A stretch of 64,000 nucleotides of DNA from Pseudomonadota bacterium (GTDB taxonomy: Bacteria > Pseudomonadota > Alphaproteobacteria > Rhizobiales > Phreatobacteraceae). Below the pieces are notes generated by a model. That model saw nothing but the letters and a program-made list of their open reading frames with translations, did not search any database and was not told the DNA's origin. The stretch spans positions 41,212 to 105,211 of the forward strand of contig JAIUOO010000019.1 of NCBI GenBank assembly GCA_020161695.1. Reading direction: 5' to 3'. A program made the position numbers and the translations under genes. Positions 41,565 through 52,515 of this stretch are shown one piece after another; within the stretch, counting starts at the first letter, position 1; every line of letters begins with the position of its first letter.

Positions 41565-41769
41565 CGTCGTTGCCGGCATTGCCCGTCGCGGGGAACGCAG
41601 CGCGCCGCGATGTGTTCTCCCGATAGGGTTCGACGAAGATTTTTCTTCTATGCGCCCGATGAAGGCAAGAACGCGTGATCTTTATTGGTCACACCAACAG
41701 CTCGCAGATAGAAAATTCTCTCATCGCGCCCCATTATCCCGGCCCGACTTCCACCGCCGAGGTGCTTCG

Positions 41770-42747
41770 ATGACCGCCCATGTCTCACCCGACAAGACCC
41801 GCAAGCCCGGCCGTGGCCGCATCTACAACTCGATCACCGAGACGATCGGCGACACGCCGCTGGTGAAGCTGGACAAGCTGGCCAAGACCCATGGCTCGAA
41901 GGCGACGATCCTCGCCAAGCTGGAATTCTTCAACCCGATCGCCTCGGTGAAGGATCGCATCGGCGTCGCCATGATCGATGCCATCGAGGCGGCTGGAAAA
42001 CTCACCAAGGACACGGTGCTGATCGAGCCGACCTCGGGCAATACCGGCATTGCCCTGGCCTTCGTGGCGGCGGCGCGCGGCATCCGCCTGGTCCTCGTCA
42101 TGCCGGAGACCATGTCGCTGGAGCGCCGCAAGATGCTGGCTTTGCTTGGTGCCGAACTCGTGCTGACCGAAGGCCCGAAGGGCATGAAGGGCGCCGTCGC
42201 CAAGGCCGAGGAACTGGCCGCAGAAAACCCGAATGCCATCATCCCCCAGCAGTTCAAGAATCCCGCCAACCCCGAGATTCACCGCCACACGACGGCCGAG
42301 GAAATCTGGAACGACACCGACGGCACGGTCGATATTTTCGTGTCGGGCGTCGGCACCGGCGGCACGATCACCGGCGTCGGACAGGTGCTGAAGGCCCGCA
42401 AGGCCGACGTGAGGATCGTCGCCGTCGAACCGACCGACTCGCCGGTCCTGTCCGGCGGCAATCCCGGCCCGCACAAGATCCAGGGCATCGGCGCGGGCTT
42501 CGTGCCGGACATCCTCGACCGCGCGGTCATCGACGAGGTCGTGCAGGTCTCCAACGATCAGGCCTTCGCGCTGGCGCGGGAACTCGCGAAGTCCGAGGGC
42601 ATTCCGACCGGCATTTCGGCGGGTGCTGCCGTCCACGCGGCGCTCGAGATCGGCAAGCGGCCGGAAAGCGCCGGCAAGACCATCGTCGTGATCATTCCAA
42701 GCTTCGCCGAGCGCTATCTCTCGACCGCGCTGTTCGACGGGCTGTAG
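41770..42747 (+). CDS. cysK: Cysteine synthase A (O-acetylserine sulfhydrylase)
   Basis: PLP enzyme that makes L-cysteine from O-acetylserine and sulfide. The 325-residue product has PLP-Lys61 in NPIASVKDR, the substrate loop TSGNTG (88-93), the phosphate-binding GTGGTITG and the C-terminal SAGAA. I start at ATG 41770; the first 15-20 residues form a non-conserved extension before IYNSITETIGDTPLVKL. The 205-base upstream gap is AT-rich and holds the dyad TTGGT-CAC-ACCAA (41685-41697), a possible operator of a sulfur regulator. Confidence 0.96.
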   Translation: MTAHVSPDKTRKPGRGRIYNSITETIGDTPLVKLDKLAKTHGSKATILAKLEFFNPIASVKDRIGVAMIDAIEAAGKLTKDTVLIEPTSGNTGIALAFVAAARGIRLVLVMPETMSLERRKMLALLGAELVLTEGPKGMKGAVAKAEELAAENPNAIIPQQFKNPANPEIHRHTTAEEIWNDTDGTVDIFVSGVGTGGTITGVGQVLKARKADVRIVAVEPTDSPVLSGGNPGPHKIQGIGAGFVPDILDRAVIDEVVQVSNDQAFALARELAKSEGIPTGISAGAAVHAALEIGKRPESAGKTIVVIIPSFAERYLSTALFDGL

Positions 42748-42852
42748 GCCTCCCCCTCACCACGAAGTGAGCGCCCGCCTGAACGCACATATGGCCTGCG
42801 ATCCGGAACGCCAGTAGCTTGCGCCGTCCCGGATCGTCTGGTGGAGGGTGCC

Positions 42853-43302
42853 ATGGATCGCCGTGCGTTCGGGTTGGCAATGGCGTCGGTGCCGGTGGCC
42901 GCAGCGGGCGCCTCCGCCCAGGGCTCCACGCCCGAGAACAACAAGCGCGTCGTTCTCGACTTCTACGAGAAGGGCTTGAATCAGATGGATTTCGACGCGG
43001 CCGCCGTGCATTTCGGCCCGCGCTATATCCAGCATAACCCCATTGCACCAGACGGCATCGAAGGGTTCAAACGGTTCATTGCCTTCCGCAAGGAACGGAC
43101 GCCGCAGGCGAAAAGCGAGATCAAGCGCGTTTTCGCCGAGGGCGATTTCGTCGTCCTGCACGTCCACGCCAAGCGCGAGCCGAACGAGCGCGGCGTGGCG
43201 ATCGTCGACATCTTCCGGCTGGAGAGCGGCAAGATCGTCGAGCACTGGGACGTGATCCAGCCGATCCCGGAAACCATGGCCCACGGCAACGGTATGTTCT
43301 GA
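42853..43302 (+). CDS. Exported NTF2-like (SnoaL-type) protein
   Basis: A 149-residue protein with a twin-arginine-like export signal (DRRAFGLAMASVPVAAAGAS, cleavage near residue 22) and a SnoaL/NTF2 fold. The core is VLDFYEKGLNQMDFDAAAVH, then YIQHNPIAPDGIEGFKRFI and VDIFRLESGKIVEHWDVIQP. The start at 42853 has GGAGG six bases upstream. Members are annotated as polyketide-cyclase-like, but the activity is mostly unproven. It is convergent with prpE, whose stop lies eight bases away. Confidence 0.88.
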   Translation: MDRRAFGLAMASVPVAAAGASAQGSTPENNKRVVLDFYEKGLNQMDFDAAAVHFGPRYIQHNPIAPDGIEGFKRFIAFRKERTPQAKSEIKRVFAEGDFVVLHVHAKREPNERGVAIVDIFRLESGKIVEHWDVIQPIPETMAHGNGMF

Positions 43303-43309
43303 CGGCGCC

Positions 43310-45217
<1,908 letters not shown>

Positions 45218-45377
45218 GAGCCGTCTCCTTGCAATCGTTCTGGCGCGGTCTTGCTGCCGCTCTGCCCTGGCCGGCATCCATGGGCCGGCTGGCGGGAATT
45301 GTCATGGGCGCAGGTCAAAGCACAAGCCGGCGCCCGCCCCTCCTTCGGGAGGGTTTGCCCCACACTTTAGTCGGAAG

Positions 45378-46004
45378 TCAGAGCCGTTCCGAGAGCGCCA
45401 GACGGATGCCGAGACCGAGGAACAGCGCGCCGAGCGCGCGGTCGAGCCACACCCGCGCGGTGCGGACGGCCGAGAAGCCGGCCGCCCTGGCAGCACCCCA
45501 GGCGACCAGCAGGTTCCAGGCGGTGCCCGTGACGTTGAAGGCAAGACCCAGCACGATGAAGGCCAGCGCCTTGTGGGGCGCGGCCGGATCGATGAACTGC
45601 GGCAGGAAGGCAAGGAAGAACAACGCCACCTTCGGATTGAGGGCGTTGGTCAGGAACCCCTGCAGGAACACGGACGGCAGCGATGCCGCCTTCAGTTCCG
45701 CGCGCGCCGCGTCTACCGGCCGGGCCAGCAGCAGCATCAGCCCCATGACGATGAGATAGGCCGCGCCAACCCATTTCACGACGGCGAAGGCGAAAGCGGA
45801 GGTCGCGATGATCACGGACAGGCCGAGCGCCGCCGCCGCGATGTGAACGAACGAGCCGGCGCCGATGCCGAGCGCCGCCACCGCGCCGGCCTTGGCCCCG
45901 TCGCGCAGCGAGCGGCCCATCACCAGCGCCATGTCGGGGCCCGGCGTGATGTTCAGGAGGAGGCCGGCGAGGACGAAGAGCCAGAAGTCATGGATGCCGA
46001 GCAT
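45378..46004 (-). CDS. LysE/RhtB family amino-acid exporter
   Basis: Inner-membrane exporter of 208 residues with about six helices. Family signature: LLLNITPGPDMALVMGRSLR (about 15-34) and FLQGFLTNALNPKVALFFLA (about 113-132). Probably exports homoserine, threonine or other amino acids; the substrate cannot be assigned. Upstream (46005-46166) lies a palindromic repeat, and the next gene ends at 46167. Confidence 0.92.
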   Translation of the reverse strand: MLGIHDFWLFVLAGLLLNITPGPDMALVMGRSLRDGAKAGAVAALGIGAGSFVHIAAAALGLSVIIATSAFAFAVVKWVGAAYLIVMGLMLLLARPVDAARAELKAASLPSVFLQGFLTNALNPKVALFFLAFLPQFIDPAAPHKALAFIVLGLAFNVTGTAWNLLVAWGAARAAGFSAVRTARVWLDRALGALFLGLGIRLALSERL

Positions 46005-46066
46005 GGGTTTGCCGTTCCGGGTGGTGTCCAGCGACGATCGTCGGGCGGAGGGAAATACCTCTACCG

Positions 46067-46153
46067 GTCATGGCCGGGCTTGTCCCGGCCATCCACGAAT
46101 TCGTGTCATGCGGTGTTCCAGTCGTGGATGCCCGCCACCAGGGCGGGCATGAC
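46067..46153. repeat. Rhizobial palindromic intergenic repeat, copy 1
   Basis: An 87-base compound palindrome. The left arm starts GTCATGGCCGGGCTTGTCCC and ends ATCCACG at 46097; the right arm runs from CGTGGATGCCCGCC at 46123 to GGGCATGAC at 46153. Each arm contains its own hairpin (GGCCGGG/CCCGGCC and GCCCGCC/GGCGGGC). It is the same family as copy 2, in opposite orientation. Repeats of this type are common between genes in Bradyrhizobium and relatives (established knowledge). Confidence 0.8.
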
Positions 46154-46166
46154 GGGACGAACGCCC

Positions 46167-47816
46167 CTACCCCACCGCCTTCGCCGCCGCGCGCCCGGCC
46201 GTGCGGCCGGAGAAGATGCAGCCGCCGAGGAACGTGCCCTCCAGCGCCCGATAACCGTGGACGCCGCCACCACCGAAGCCTGCGACCTCGCCCGCCGCAT
46301 AGACATTGCCGAGCGGCACGCCGCCTTCAGTCAGCACCCGCCCGTCAAGGTCCGTCTGCAGGCCGCCGAGCGTCTTGCGGGTGAGGATATTGAGCTTCAC
46401 CGCGATGAGCGGCCCGTTCTTCGGGTCGAGGATCTTGTGCGGCGGTGCGGTGCGCATGAGCCTGTCGCCGCGATAGTTGCGCATGCTGCGGATGGCGATG
46501 ACCTGCATGTCCTTCGAGAAGGGATTGTCGATCTCGCGGTCGCGCGCCTCGATTTCGCGCTTCAGCGCCTCGGGGTCGATGTGGCTGGTGCCGACCAGTT
46601 CGTTCATGCGCCGACCGAGGGTCAGGATGTCGTTCTCGACGATGAAGTCGGCGCCCTTGTCCATGAAGGCCTGAACCGGGCCGGGCAGCCCCTTGCCGAG
46701 CCGCGACAGGATACCCGCGATCGACTTGCCCGTGAGATCGGGGTTCTGCTCGGAGCCCGACAGCGCGAACTCCTTCTTGATGATCGCGCGGGAGAGCACG
46801 AACCACGAATAGCCGTGGCCGGTCTTCACGATGTGTTCGAGGCTCGCCAGCGTGTCGAAGCCGGGGAAGTTCGGCGCGGGCAGGCGCTTGCCCATGGCAT
46901 CGAGCCAGATCGACGAGGGGCCGGGCAGGATGCGGATGCCGTGATGCGGCCAGATGGGGTTCCAGTTCCGGATGCCCTCGACATAGTGCCACATGCGGTC
47001 GCGGTTCACGATGCGCCCGCCGGCGCCCTCCGTGATCAGTTGCATGCGCCCATCGACATGGGCCGGCACGCCGGAGACGAGAAAGTCCGGCAGCTTGCCC
47101 AGCCGCTCCGGCCAGTTCTTACGGACGAGGTCGAAATTGCCGCCGATGCCGCCGGAGGTCACAAGCACGGCCTGCGCCTTCAGCGCGAACGACGCGGTGG
47201 CCGTGCGCGACGAAGCCTCGCCACGCGCGACGCCGGTCGGCTCCAGGATCTCGCCCTCGACACCGTCCACCACGCCGGCCGATTTCGTCAGCCCGTTGAC
47301 GCGGTGGCGGAAGCGCATGTCAACGAGCCCGCGCGATGCCGCCTCGCGCACCCGCCTCTCGAACGGCGCAATGACAGCCGGCCCGGTGCCCCAGGTGACG
47401 TGGAAGCGCGGCACCGAATTGCCGTGGCCGGTGGCAAGACCCCCGCCCCGCTCGGCCCAGCCGACCAGCGGGAACCAGCGCATGCCCTGTTCATGCAACC
47501 AGGCGCGCTTCTCGCCATGGGCGAAGTGGACATAGGCCTCGGCCCATTGCCGACCCCAGTCGTCCTCCGCGCGGTCGAAGCCGGCGGAACCCTGCCAGTC
47601 CTGCCAGGCAAGATCGAACGTGTCCTTGATGCCCATGCGGCGCTGTTCGGGGCTGTCGACGAAGAACAGCCCGCCGAAGGACCAGAACGCCTGCCCTCCG
47701 AGGTTCTGCTCGCCTTCCTGGTCGATCAGGATCACCTTGCGGCCGGCGGCGGCCAATTCGGCAGTGGCGACGAGGCCCGCGAGCCCGGCCCCGACCACGA
47801 TGACATCGGCATCCAT
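46167..47816 (-). CDS. FAD-binding dehydrogenase (KstD/fumarate-reductase-like)
   Basis: Flavoprotein of 549 residues. The dinucleotide fold VIVVGAGLAGLVATAELAAA has GxGxxG at 9-14. The FAD-binding C-terminal motif VYAAGEVAGFGGGGVHGYRA is followed by GTFLGGCIFSGRTAG. It belongs to the FAD-binding-2 family related to 3-ketosteroid dehydrogenases and fumarate reductases (DUF-type FAD-binding dehydrogenase); the substrate is unknown. The start has an excellent site GGGGGGAGGA. The gene is bracketed by two inverted palindromic repeats, 13 bases after its stop and 46 bases before its start. Confidence 0.9.
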   Translation of the reverse strand: MDADVIVVGAGLAGLVATAELAAAGRKVILIDQEGEQNLGGQAFWSFGGLFFVDSPEQRRMGIKDTFDLAWQDWQGSAGFDRAEDDWGRQWAEAYVHFAHGEKRAWLHEQGMRWFPLVGWAERGGGLATGHGNSVPRFHVTWGTGPAVIAPFERRVREAASRGLVDMRFRHRVNGLTKSAGVVDGVEGEILEPTGVARGEASSRTATASFALKAQAVLVTSGGIGGNFDLVRKNWPERLGKLPDFLVSGVPAHVDGRMQLITEGAGGRIVNRDRMWHYVEGIRNWNPIWPHHGIRILPGPSSIWLDAMGKRLPAPNFPGFDTLASLEHIVKTGHGYSWFVLSRAIIKKEFALSGSEQNPDLTGKSIAGILSRLGKGLPGPVQAFMDKGADFIVENDILTLGRRMNELVGTSHIDPEALKREIEARDREIDNPFSKDMQVIAIRSMRNYRGDRLMRTAPPHKILDPKNGPLIAVKLNILTRKTLGGLQTDLDGRVLTEGGVPLGNVYAAGEVAGFGGGGVHGYRALEGTFLGGCIFSGRTAGRAAAKAVG

Positions 47817-47862
47817 AAGCGTCCTCCCCCCGTTGCGGTCTTGATGCCGCGGGCTTCGCTTC

Positions 47863-47948
47863 GTCATGCCCGGCCCTGTGCCGGACATCCGCGACTTTCC
47901 GCACCCAGTGTTGAAGACATGGATAGCCGGGACAAGCCCGGCCGTGAC
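47863..47948. repeat. Rhizobial palindromic intergenic repeat, copy 2
   Basis: An 86-base compound palindrome, starting GTCATGCCCGGCC and ending GCCCGGCCGTGAC. Its right arm (GCCGGGACAAGCCCGGCC) is the reverse complement of the left arm of copy 1, so the copies are inverted relative to each other. It separates the FAD dehydrogenase from the acyl-CoA synthetase gene. Confidence 0.8.
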
Positions 47949-47974
47949 GGAAACGAAGGGTCAGACAGTCCGTC

Positions 47975-49597
47975 TCACGCCGCCTTCGCCATCTCGCGCA
48001 GAACGAACTTCTGGATCTTGCCGGTCGAGGTCTTCGGCAGCTCCGTGAAGATCACGGTGCGCGGGCATTTGAAGCTGGCGAGGTGCTGCTTGCACCAGGA
48101 GATGATGTCCTCCGCCGTCGCGCTCGTACCCGGCTTCAGCTCGATGAAGGCGCAGGGCGTCTCGCCCCACTTGTCATCGGGCTTGGCCACCACGGCGGCC
48201 GCCTGCACCGCCGGATGCTTGAACAGCACGTCCTCCACCTCGATGGAGGAGATGTTCTCGCCGCCGGAGATGATGATGTCCTTCGAGCGGTCCTTGAGCT
48301 GGATGTAGCCGTCCGGATAGAGGACGCCGAGATCGCCGGAATGGAACCAGCCGCCGGCGAAGGCCTCGTCCGAGGCCTTGGGGTTCTTGAGATACCCCTT
48401 CATCACGACATTGCCGCGCATCATGACCTCGCCAAGGGTCTGCCCGTCGGCTGGGACGCGGACCATGGTTTCGGGGTCCATGACGGTCATGTCCTCCAGC
48501 ACCACGTAGGGCACGCCCTGCCGCGCCTTCTTCGCGGCGTAGCCCGCGCTGTCGAGGGTGTCCCAGTCGCGATTCCAGTCGTTGATGACCGAAGGGCCGT
48601 AGGTCTCGGTCAGGCCGTAGAGATGGGTCACGTCGAAGCCGGCAGCCTTCATCGCGGCGAGCACCGCTTCGGGCGGCGGCGCGGCGGCGGTGAAGAAGGA
48701 CACCGTGCGGCCGATCTCGCGCTTTTCCTCCGGGGGAGCGTTGAGCAGCAGGCTCATGACGATCGGCGCGCCGCAGAGATGCGTCACGCCATGGTCGGCA
48801 ATGGCGTCGTACATGGCCTTGGCGCGCACCCAGCGCAGGCACACGTGGGTGCCGGCGACAGCCGAGATCGACCAGGGGAAGCACCAGCCGTTGCAGTGGA
48901 ACATCGGCAGCGTCCACAGATAGACGGGATGCTTGGCCATGCCGCAGGTCACGATATTGCCGATGCCGAGCAGGTAGGCGCCGCGGTGATGATAGACGAC
49001 GCCCTTCGGGTTGCCCGTCGTGCCGGACGTGTAGTTCAGCGCAATGGCGTCCCACTCGTCGCCCGGCCGCTGCCACGCATAGTCGGGATCGCCGGCGGCG
49101 ATGAAGGCCTCGTATTCGATGGAGCCGATCCGCTCGCCCGGCCCGTCATACTCGGGGTCGTCATAGTCGATGACGATGGGCTTCACCTTGGCAAGCGCCA
49201 GAGCCTCGCGCGCGAGCTTCGAGAACTCCCGGTCGACGATGAAGACCTTGGCCTCGCCATGGTCGAGCGAGAAGGCGATGATCGCCGCGTCCAGCCGCGT
49301 GTTCAGCGTGTTGAGCACGCCGCCGCACATGGGCACCCCGTAGTGAGCCTCCAGCATGGCGGGCGTGTTGGCGCAGATGGCCGCGACCGTGTCGTTCTTG
49401 CCGACGCCCGCCTTCGCGAGCGCCGAGGCGAGCCGGCGCGAGCGGGAATAGAACTCGGCATAGCTGCGTCGGATGCGGCCGTGAATCACCGCCGGGTGAT
49501 CCGGGAAGACGCGCGCCGCGCGCTCCAGAAAGGTGATCGGCGTCAACGGCTGATAGTTGGCCGGGTTCCGTTCGAGATCGGCGTCATAGGCGCTCAT
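47975..49597 (-). CDS. Acyl-CoA synthetase (AMP-binding enzyme)
   Basis: Adenylate-forming acyl-CoA ligase of 540 residues. Motifs: LNYTSGTTGNPKGVVYHHRG (P-loop), YGLTETYGPSV, GWFHSGDLGVLYPDGYIQLK and TSTGKIQK with the catalytic Lys. The HHRGAYLLGIGNI pattern and MFHCNGWCF are typical of the medium/long-chain or AAE-type (acyl-activating enzyme) family. The ATG at 49597 matches the family start (NYQPLTPITFLERAARVFPD). Usual role: activation of a fatty acid for beta-oxidation. It is divergent from the outer membrane protein gene. Confidence 0.92.
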   Translation of the reverse strand: MSAYDADLERNPANYQPLTPITFLERAARVFPDHPAVIHGRIRRSYAEFYSRSRRLASALAKAGVGKNDTVAAICANTPAMLEAHYGVPMCGGVLNTLNTRLDAAIIAFSLDHGEAKVFIVDREFSKLAREALALAKVKPIVIDYDDPEYDGPGERIGSIEYEAFIAAGDPDYAWQRPGDEWDAIALNYTSGTTGNPKGVVYHHRGAYLLGIGNIVTCGMAKHPVYLWTLPMFHCNGWCFPWSISAVAGTHVCLRWVRAKAMYDAIADHGVTHLCGAPIVMSLLLNAPPEEKREIGRTVSFFTAAAPPPEAVLAAMKAAGFDVTHLYGLTETYGPSVINDWNRDWDTLDSAGYAAKKARQGVPYVVLEDMTVMDPETMVRVPADGQTLGEVMMRGNVVMKGYLKNPKASDEAFAGGWFHSGDLGVLYPDGYIQLKDRSKDIIISGGENISSIEVEDVLFKHPAVQAAAVVAKPDDKWGETPCAFIELKPGTSATAEDIISWCKQHLASFKCPRTVIFTELPKTSTGKIQKFVLREMAKAA

Positions 49598-49988
49598 GTC
49601 GGCGTCCCTGCATGCTGTTTCGGGCGTTTCCTGCCCGACGGTAAGCGGGCTCCGCGCGCCGTTCAACTTGGCGAGATGGCGAGAATCAATGCCGCGCTCA
49701 AAAGCGGCCATTCTCGCAGCATTCCCCACACCTTGCCGCATCGCACCAAACTTGACGCAACGGTATCTGTGTCTTCCGCGACACAGACCTCATCCGATCA
49801 TTGAGGAACCCGGGAACGTCCCCACACCTCACGCGATTGGTAGTTGATTTCTAACCTTCCGCCTTTATCCGTCGCACTCCGTTCGGACGAGGATGGCCAC
49901 GGAGGGGGCCGGCTATCAACGTCCATCGCGGACACATAGAGAGGCACGGCGGTGGGAAACTGCGGCCGGCAATGACAAGGACATAGCC
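49598..49988. other. Divergent region before the outer membrane protein gene
   Basis: A 391-base gap with no supported gene. A perfect 8-base inverted repeat TCTGTGTC / GACACAGA (49766-49787, six-base spacer) lies about 200 bases before the outer membrane protein start, and could be an operator or leader hairpin. The stretch nearer to the gene (49838-49870) is AT-richer and is the likely promoter zone. Confidence 0.45.
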
Positions 49989-50714
49989 ATGAAGAAGTTC
50001 CTCCTCGCAGGCGCGGCCGTCGCCGCCCTCGCCACCGGCGCCCAGGCCGCCGACCTCGGCTCGCCGCGCGGCCCGGTTGCCGCCGCCGTCATCGCTCCGG
50101 TGTTCAACTGGTCCGGCGTGTTCGTCGGCGCCCAGATCGGCTACGGCTGGGGCCGCACCGCCGTCACCGCGAACACCCTCGCGAACACCGGCTCGTACAG
50201 CACCAACGGCGTCACCGGCGGTGTCCACCTCGGCTACAACTGGCAGATCAACAACATCGTTCTCGGCCTCGTCACCGACATCGAGGCTTCCAGCCTCCGC
50301 GGTTCGGCTCGCGCGGCGAACGTTGACTACTTCACCCGTCTGAACTGGCAGGGTTCGACCCGCGCCCGTCTCGGCGTCGCGGTTGATCGCGTCCATGTCT
50401 ACGCCACGGGTGGTGTTGCCTATGCCGGTCTCGACCACCGCGCCATCGACATCGGCGCGCCGGTTGGCGTCAGCGCTTCGGGCGCCCGCTTCGGCTGGAC
50501 CGTCGGCGCTGGCGTCGAGTACGCTTTCTCCCCGAACTGGGTTGCGAGCCTCGAGTACCGCTACACCGACTTCGGCCGCCGCAACGTGAACTACGTCGGC
50601 TCGCCGGTCGCTGGCATCACCAATGCGAGCTTCAAGACCACGACGCACACCGTGCGCCTGGGCGTGAGCTACCTGTTCTCGACCGGCCCGTCGGCCGTCG
50701 TCGCTCGCTACTGA
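49989..50714 (+). CDS. Outer membrane beta-barrel protein (Omp25/Omp31-like)
   Basis: Small porin-like barrel of 241 residues. The signal peptide MKKFLLAGAAVAALATGAQA (1-20) is followed by ADL. Family landmarks: NWSGVFVGAQIGYGWG, GGVHLGYNWQINNIVLGLVT, a central RARLGVAVDRVHVYATGGVA, then EYAFSPNWVASLEYRYTDFG and the C-terminal strand YLF near the end. An unusual extension STGPSAVVARY follows that last strand. Codon choice is very restricted, as in highly expressed genes. It has its own terminator and is monocistronic. A tail fragment of a paralogue exists at 10852-10941. Confidence 0.93.
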   Translation: MKKFLLAGAAVAALATGAQAADLGSPRGPVAAAVIAPVFNWSGVFVGAQIGYGWGRTAVTANTLANTGSYSTNGVTGGVHLGYNWQINNIVLGLVTDIEASSLRGSARAANVDYFTRLNWQGSTRARLGVAVDRVHVYATGGVAYAGLDHRAIDIGAPVGVSASGARFGWTVGAGVEYAFSPNWVASLEYRYTDFGRRNVNYVGSPVAGITNASFKTTTHTVRLGVSYLFSTGPSAVVARY

Positions 50715-50743
50715 GCCTTTCGATCCTTCGGGATCGGATAAGG

Positions 50744-50770
50744 AAGGGCCGCCCTCGGGCGGCCCTTTTC
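50744..50770 (+). terminator. Intrinsic terminator of the outer membrane protein gene
   Basis: GGGCCGCC (50746-50753) pairs with GGCGGCCC (50758-50765) across a four-base loop, followed by TTTTC; 31 bases after the stop codon. Confidence 0.9.
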
Positions 50771-50780
50771 TGTTCCGGGG

Positions 50781-51533
50781 TCAGAGATAGGCCCTGATGC
50801 CGCTGACCAGCAGGAAGCAGCCGACTGCAAAGGTCAGGCCGTAGATCAGGCGGTAGAAGAGGTCCGCCGGCACGCGCCGGACCATCCAGATGCCCGCGAG
50901 ATTCGCCGCGACCGCGAGTGGGAACAGCACAGCGGCGGTGCCAAGGTTCTCGACGGTCAACTGCCCCAGCGCGACGAACGGCCCGACCTTCACGAGGTTC
51001 ACCGCGGCGAAGAACACTCCGGCCGTGCCGACGAAGGCGTCGCGGCTCAGGCCGCGCGCCAGCGCATACATGTTGAACGGTGGCCCGCCGACATGGATGA
51101 CGAAACTGGTATAGCCGGAGATGGCGCCGAGCACGGTCGCCGAACGCCAGTCGTGCGGTCTCGCATCGATGCGCGCGCCGCTGCGAATCCAGCGGTCGAG
51201 GCAGAACGACACCGCGATCAGCCCGACGATGATCCTGACGGCCGAATCGGAAACCCATGAGGCGAAGAGGAACCCGGCAGCGATGCCGAGGAGCGCGCCG
51301 GGAGCGAGATGCAGCAATGTCCGCGCATCCCAGGTCCTCCGGTAGCTCCAGACGGTGACCACGTCCTGCACGATCAGCACGGGCAGCATGATCGCCGCCG
51401 CCTGGATCGGCGGAACGGCGAGCGCCAGCAGCGGCGTCGAGAGAATTGCGACGCCCGAGAAGCCGCCCTTCGACAACCCGTAGAGCGTGACCGCGGGAAC
51501 GGCGACCGCGTAGAAAACGGGATCGGTGATCAT
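50781..51533 (-). CDS. Sulfite exporter TauE/SafE family protein
   Basis: Inner-membrane protein of 250 residues with seven to eight hydrophobic segments. The TauE/SafE pattern has the N-terminal VTLYGLSKGGFSGVAILSTP and the second repeat ISGYTSFVIHVGGPPFNMYA. Members export sulfite, sulfoacetate or other small anions; the substrate is not identifiable. It is convergent with the outer membrane protein gene, whose terminator abuts its stop. Confidence 0.92.
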   Translation of the reverse strand: MITDPVFYAVAVPAVTLYGLSKGGFSGVAILSTPLLALAVPPIQAAAIMLPVLIVQDVVTVWSYRRTWDARTLLHLAPGALLGIAAGFLFASWVSDSAVRIIVGLIAVSFCLDRWIRSGARIDARPHDWRSATVLGAISGYTSFVIHVGGPPFNMYALARGLSRDAFVGTAGVFFAAVNLVKVGPFVALGQLTVENLGTAAVLFPLAVAANLAGIWMVRRVPADLFYRLIYGLTFAVGCFLLVSGIRAYL

Positions 51534-51600
51534 CGGGGATCGGTCTCGGCGGTCACGAAGCCTGTGCGCGCACGCCTAGCATGACGCCCCCTCATGACGA

Positions 51601-51620
51601 AGGGCGCCCATGGGCGCCCT
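51601..51620 (-). terminator. Possible terminator of the che operon
   Basis: Palindrome AGGGCGCC-CATG-GGCGCCCT lies 28 bases after the cheR stop on the minus strand. It is followed by TCGTCAT, which is not a good U-run, so termination may be weak or Rho-assisted. Confidence 0.5.
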
Positions 51621-51648
51621 GCCATTCTCCGCCGGATCGGGAGAGCCG

Positions 51649-52515
51649 TCAGGCCACCCGGCCCCCGGCAAGCGCGACCAGTTTCGGCGCGGGCTGGGCG
51701 GCCTTTTCAGCCGGCACGTAGAGGCCGCGCCTGTCGCCCACCGGCTTGAACGCATCGGTGAGGCCGACCACCGTCTCCGCCGCTCCGAGCAGCAGATAGC
51801 CATCGGCAGCGGTCAGGCGCGCAGTGCGGTTCAGCACGTCGATCTTGGTCGGCTGGTCGAAATAGATCAGCACGTTGCGGCAATAGACGATGTCGAACTG
51901 ACCGAGCGCCGAGAAGTCGTTGAGCAGGTTCAGCGTCCGGTAGTGGACCATCGAGCGGATCTCGGGGGAGATCACCCACTGGTCGCCGTTCTGCGTGAAG
52001 TACTTCAGCAGCATCTGGATCGGCAGGCCGCGCTGGACCTCGAACTGGGTATAGGAGCCGGCCTTGGCGCGATCGAGCACGTCGCCGGACAGGTCCGTTC
52101 CGATGATCTCGAACCGCCAGCCCGCGAGCTGCGGCCCCATCTCCTTCAGGATCATCGCCAGCGAATAGGGCTCCTGCCCCGTCGAGGCAGCGGCGCACCA
52201 GATGCGGATATGGCGGCGGGCTGCCCGCGCCTTCAGCAGCGCCGGCAGCATCACTTCCTTGAAGTGGTCGAAGGGCGTCTTGTCGCGGAAGAAGAAGCTC
52301 TCGTTAGTGGTCATCGCCTCGGTGACCTTCGAGGCGAGCGCCTCGTTGCCGGGCACTTTCAGCTTCTGGACGAGTTCGGAAATGCCCGCCATGCCCTGCT
52401 TGCGCACGATGGGCATGAGGCGGCTCTCGATCAGATACTGCTTGTCATTGGACAGCACGAGGCCGGAGCGCGCCTTGAGGAACCCGCGAAGGTAGTCGTA
52501 GTCGAGAGGGGTCAC
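51649..52515 (-). CDS. cheR: Chemotaxis protein methyltransferase CheR
   Basis: Methylates glutamates of chemoreceptors using SAM. The 288-residue product has the N-terminal CheR helical domain (about 1-70, including TTNESFFFRDKTPFDHF) and a SAM-binding domain IRIWCAAASTGQEPYSLAMI, then IGTDLSGDVLDRAKAGSYTQ and IVYCRNVLIYFD. It overlaps cheB by four bases at the end of the cheA-W-Y-B-R operon. No chemoreceptor gene is in the window. Confidence 0.96.
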   Translation of the reverse strand: MTPLDYDYLRGFLKARSGLVLSNDKQYLIESRLMPIVRKQGMAGISELVQKLKVPGNEALASKVTEAMTTNESFFFRDKTPFDHFKEVMLPALLKARAARRHIRIWCAAASTGQEPYSLAMILKEMGPQLAGWRFEIIGTDLSGDVLDRAKAGSYTQFEVQRGLPIQMLLKYFTQNGDQWVISPEIRSMVHYRTLNLLNDFSALGQFDIVYCRNVLIYFDQPTKIDVLNRTARLTAADGYLLLGAAETVVGLTDAFKPVGDRRGLYVPAEKAAQPAPKLVALAGGRVA

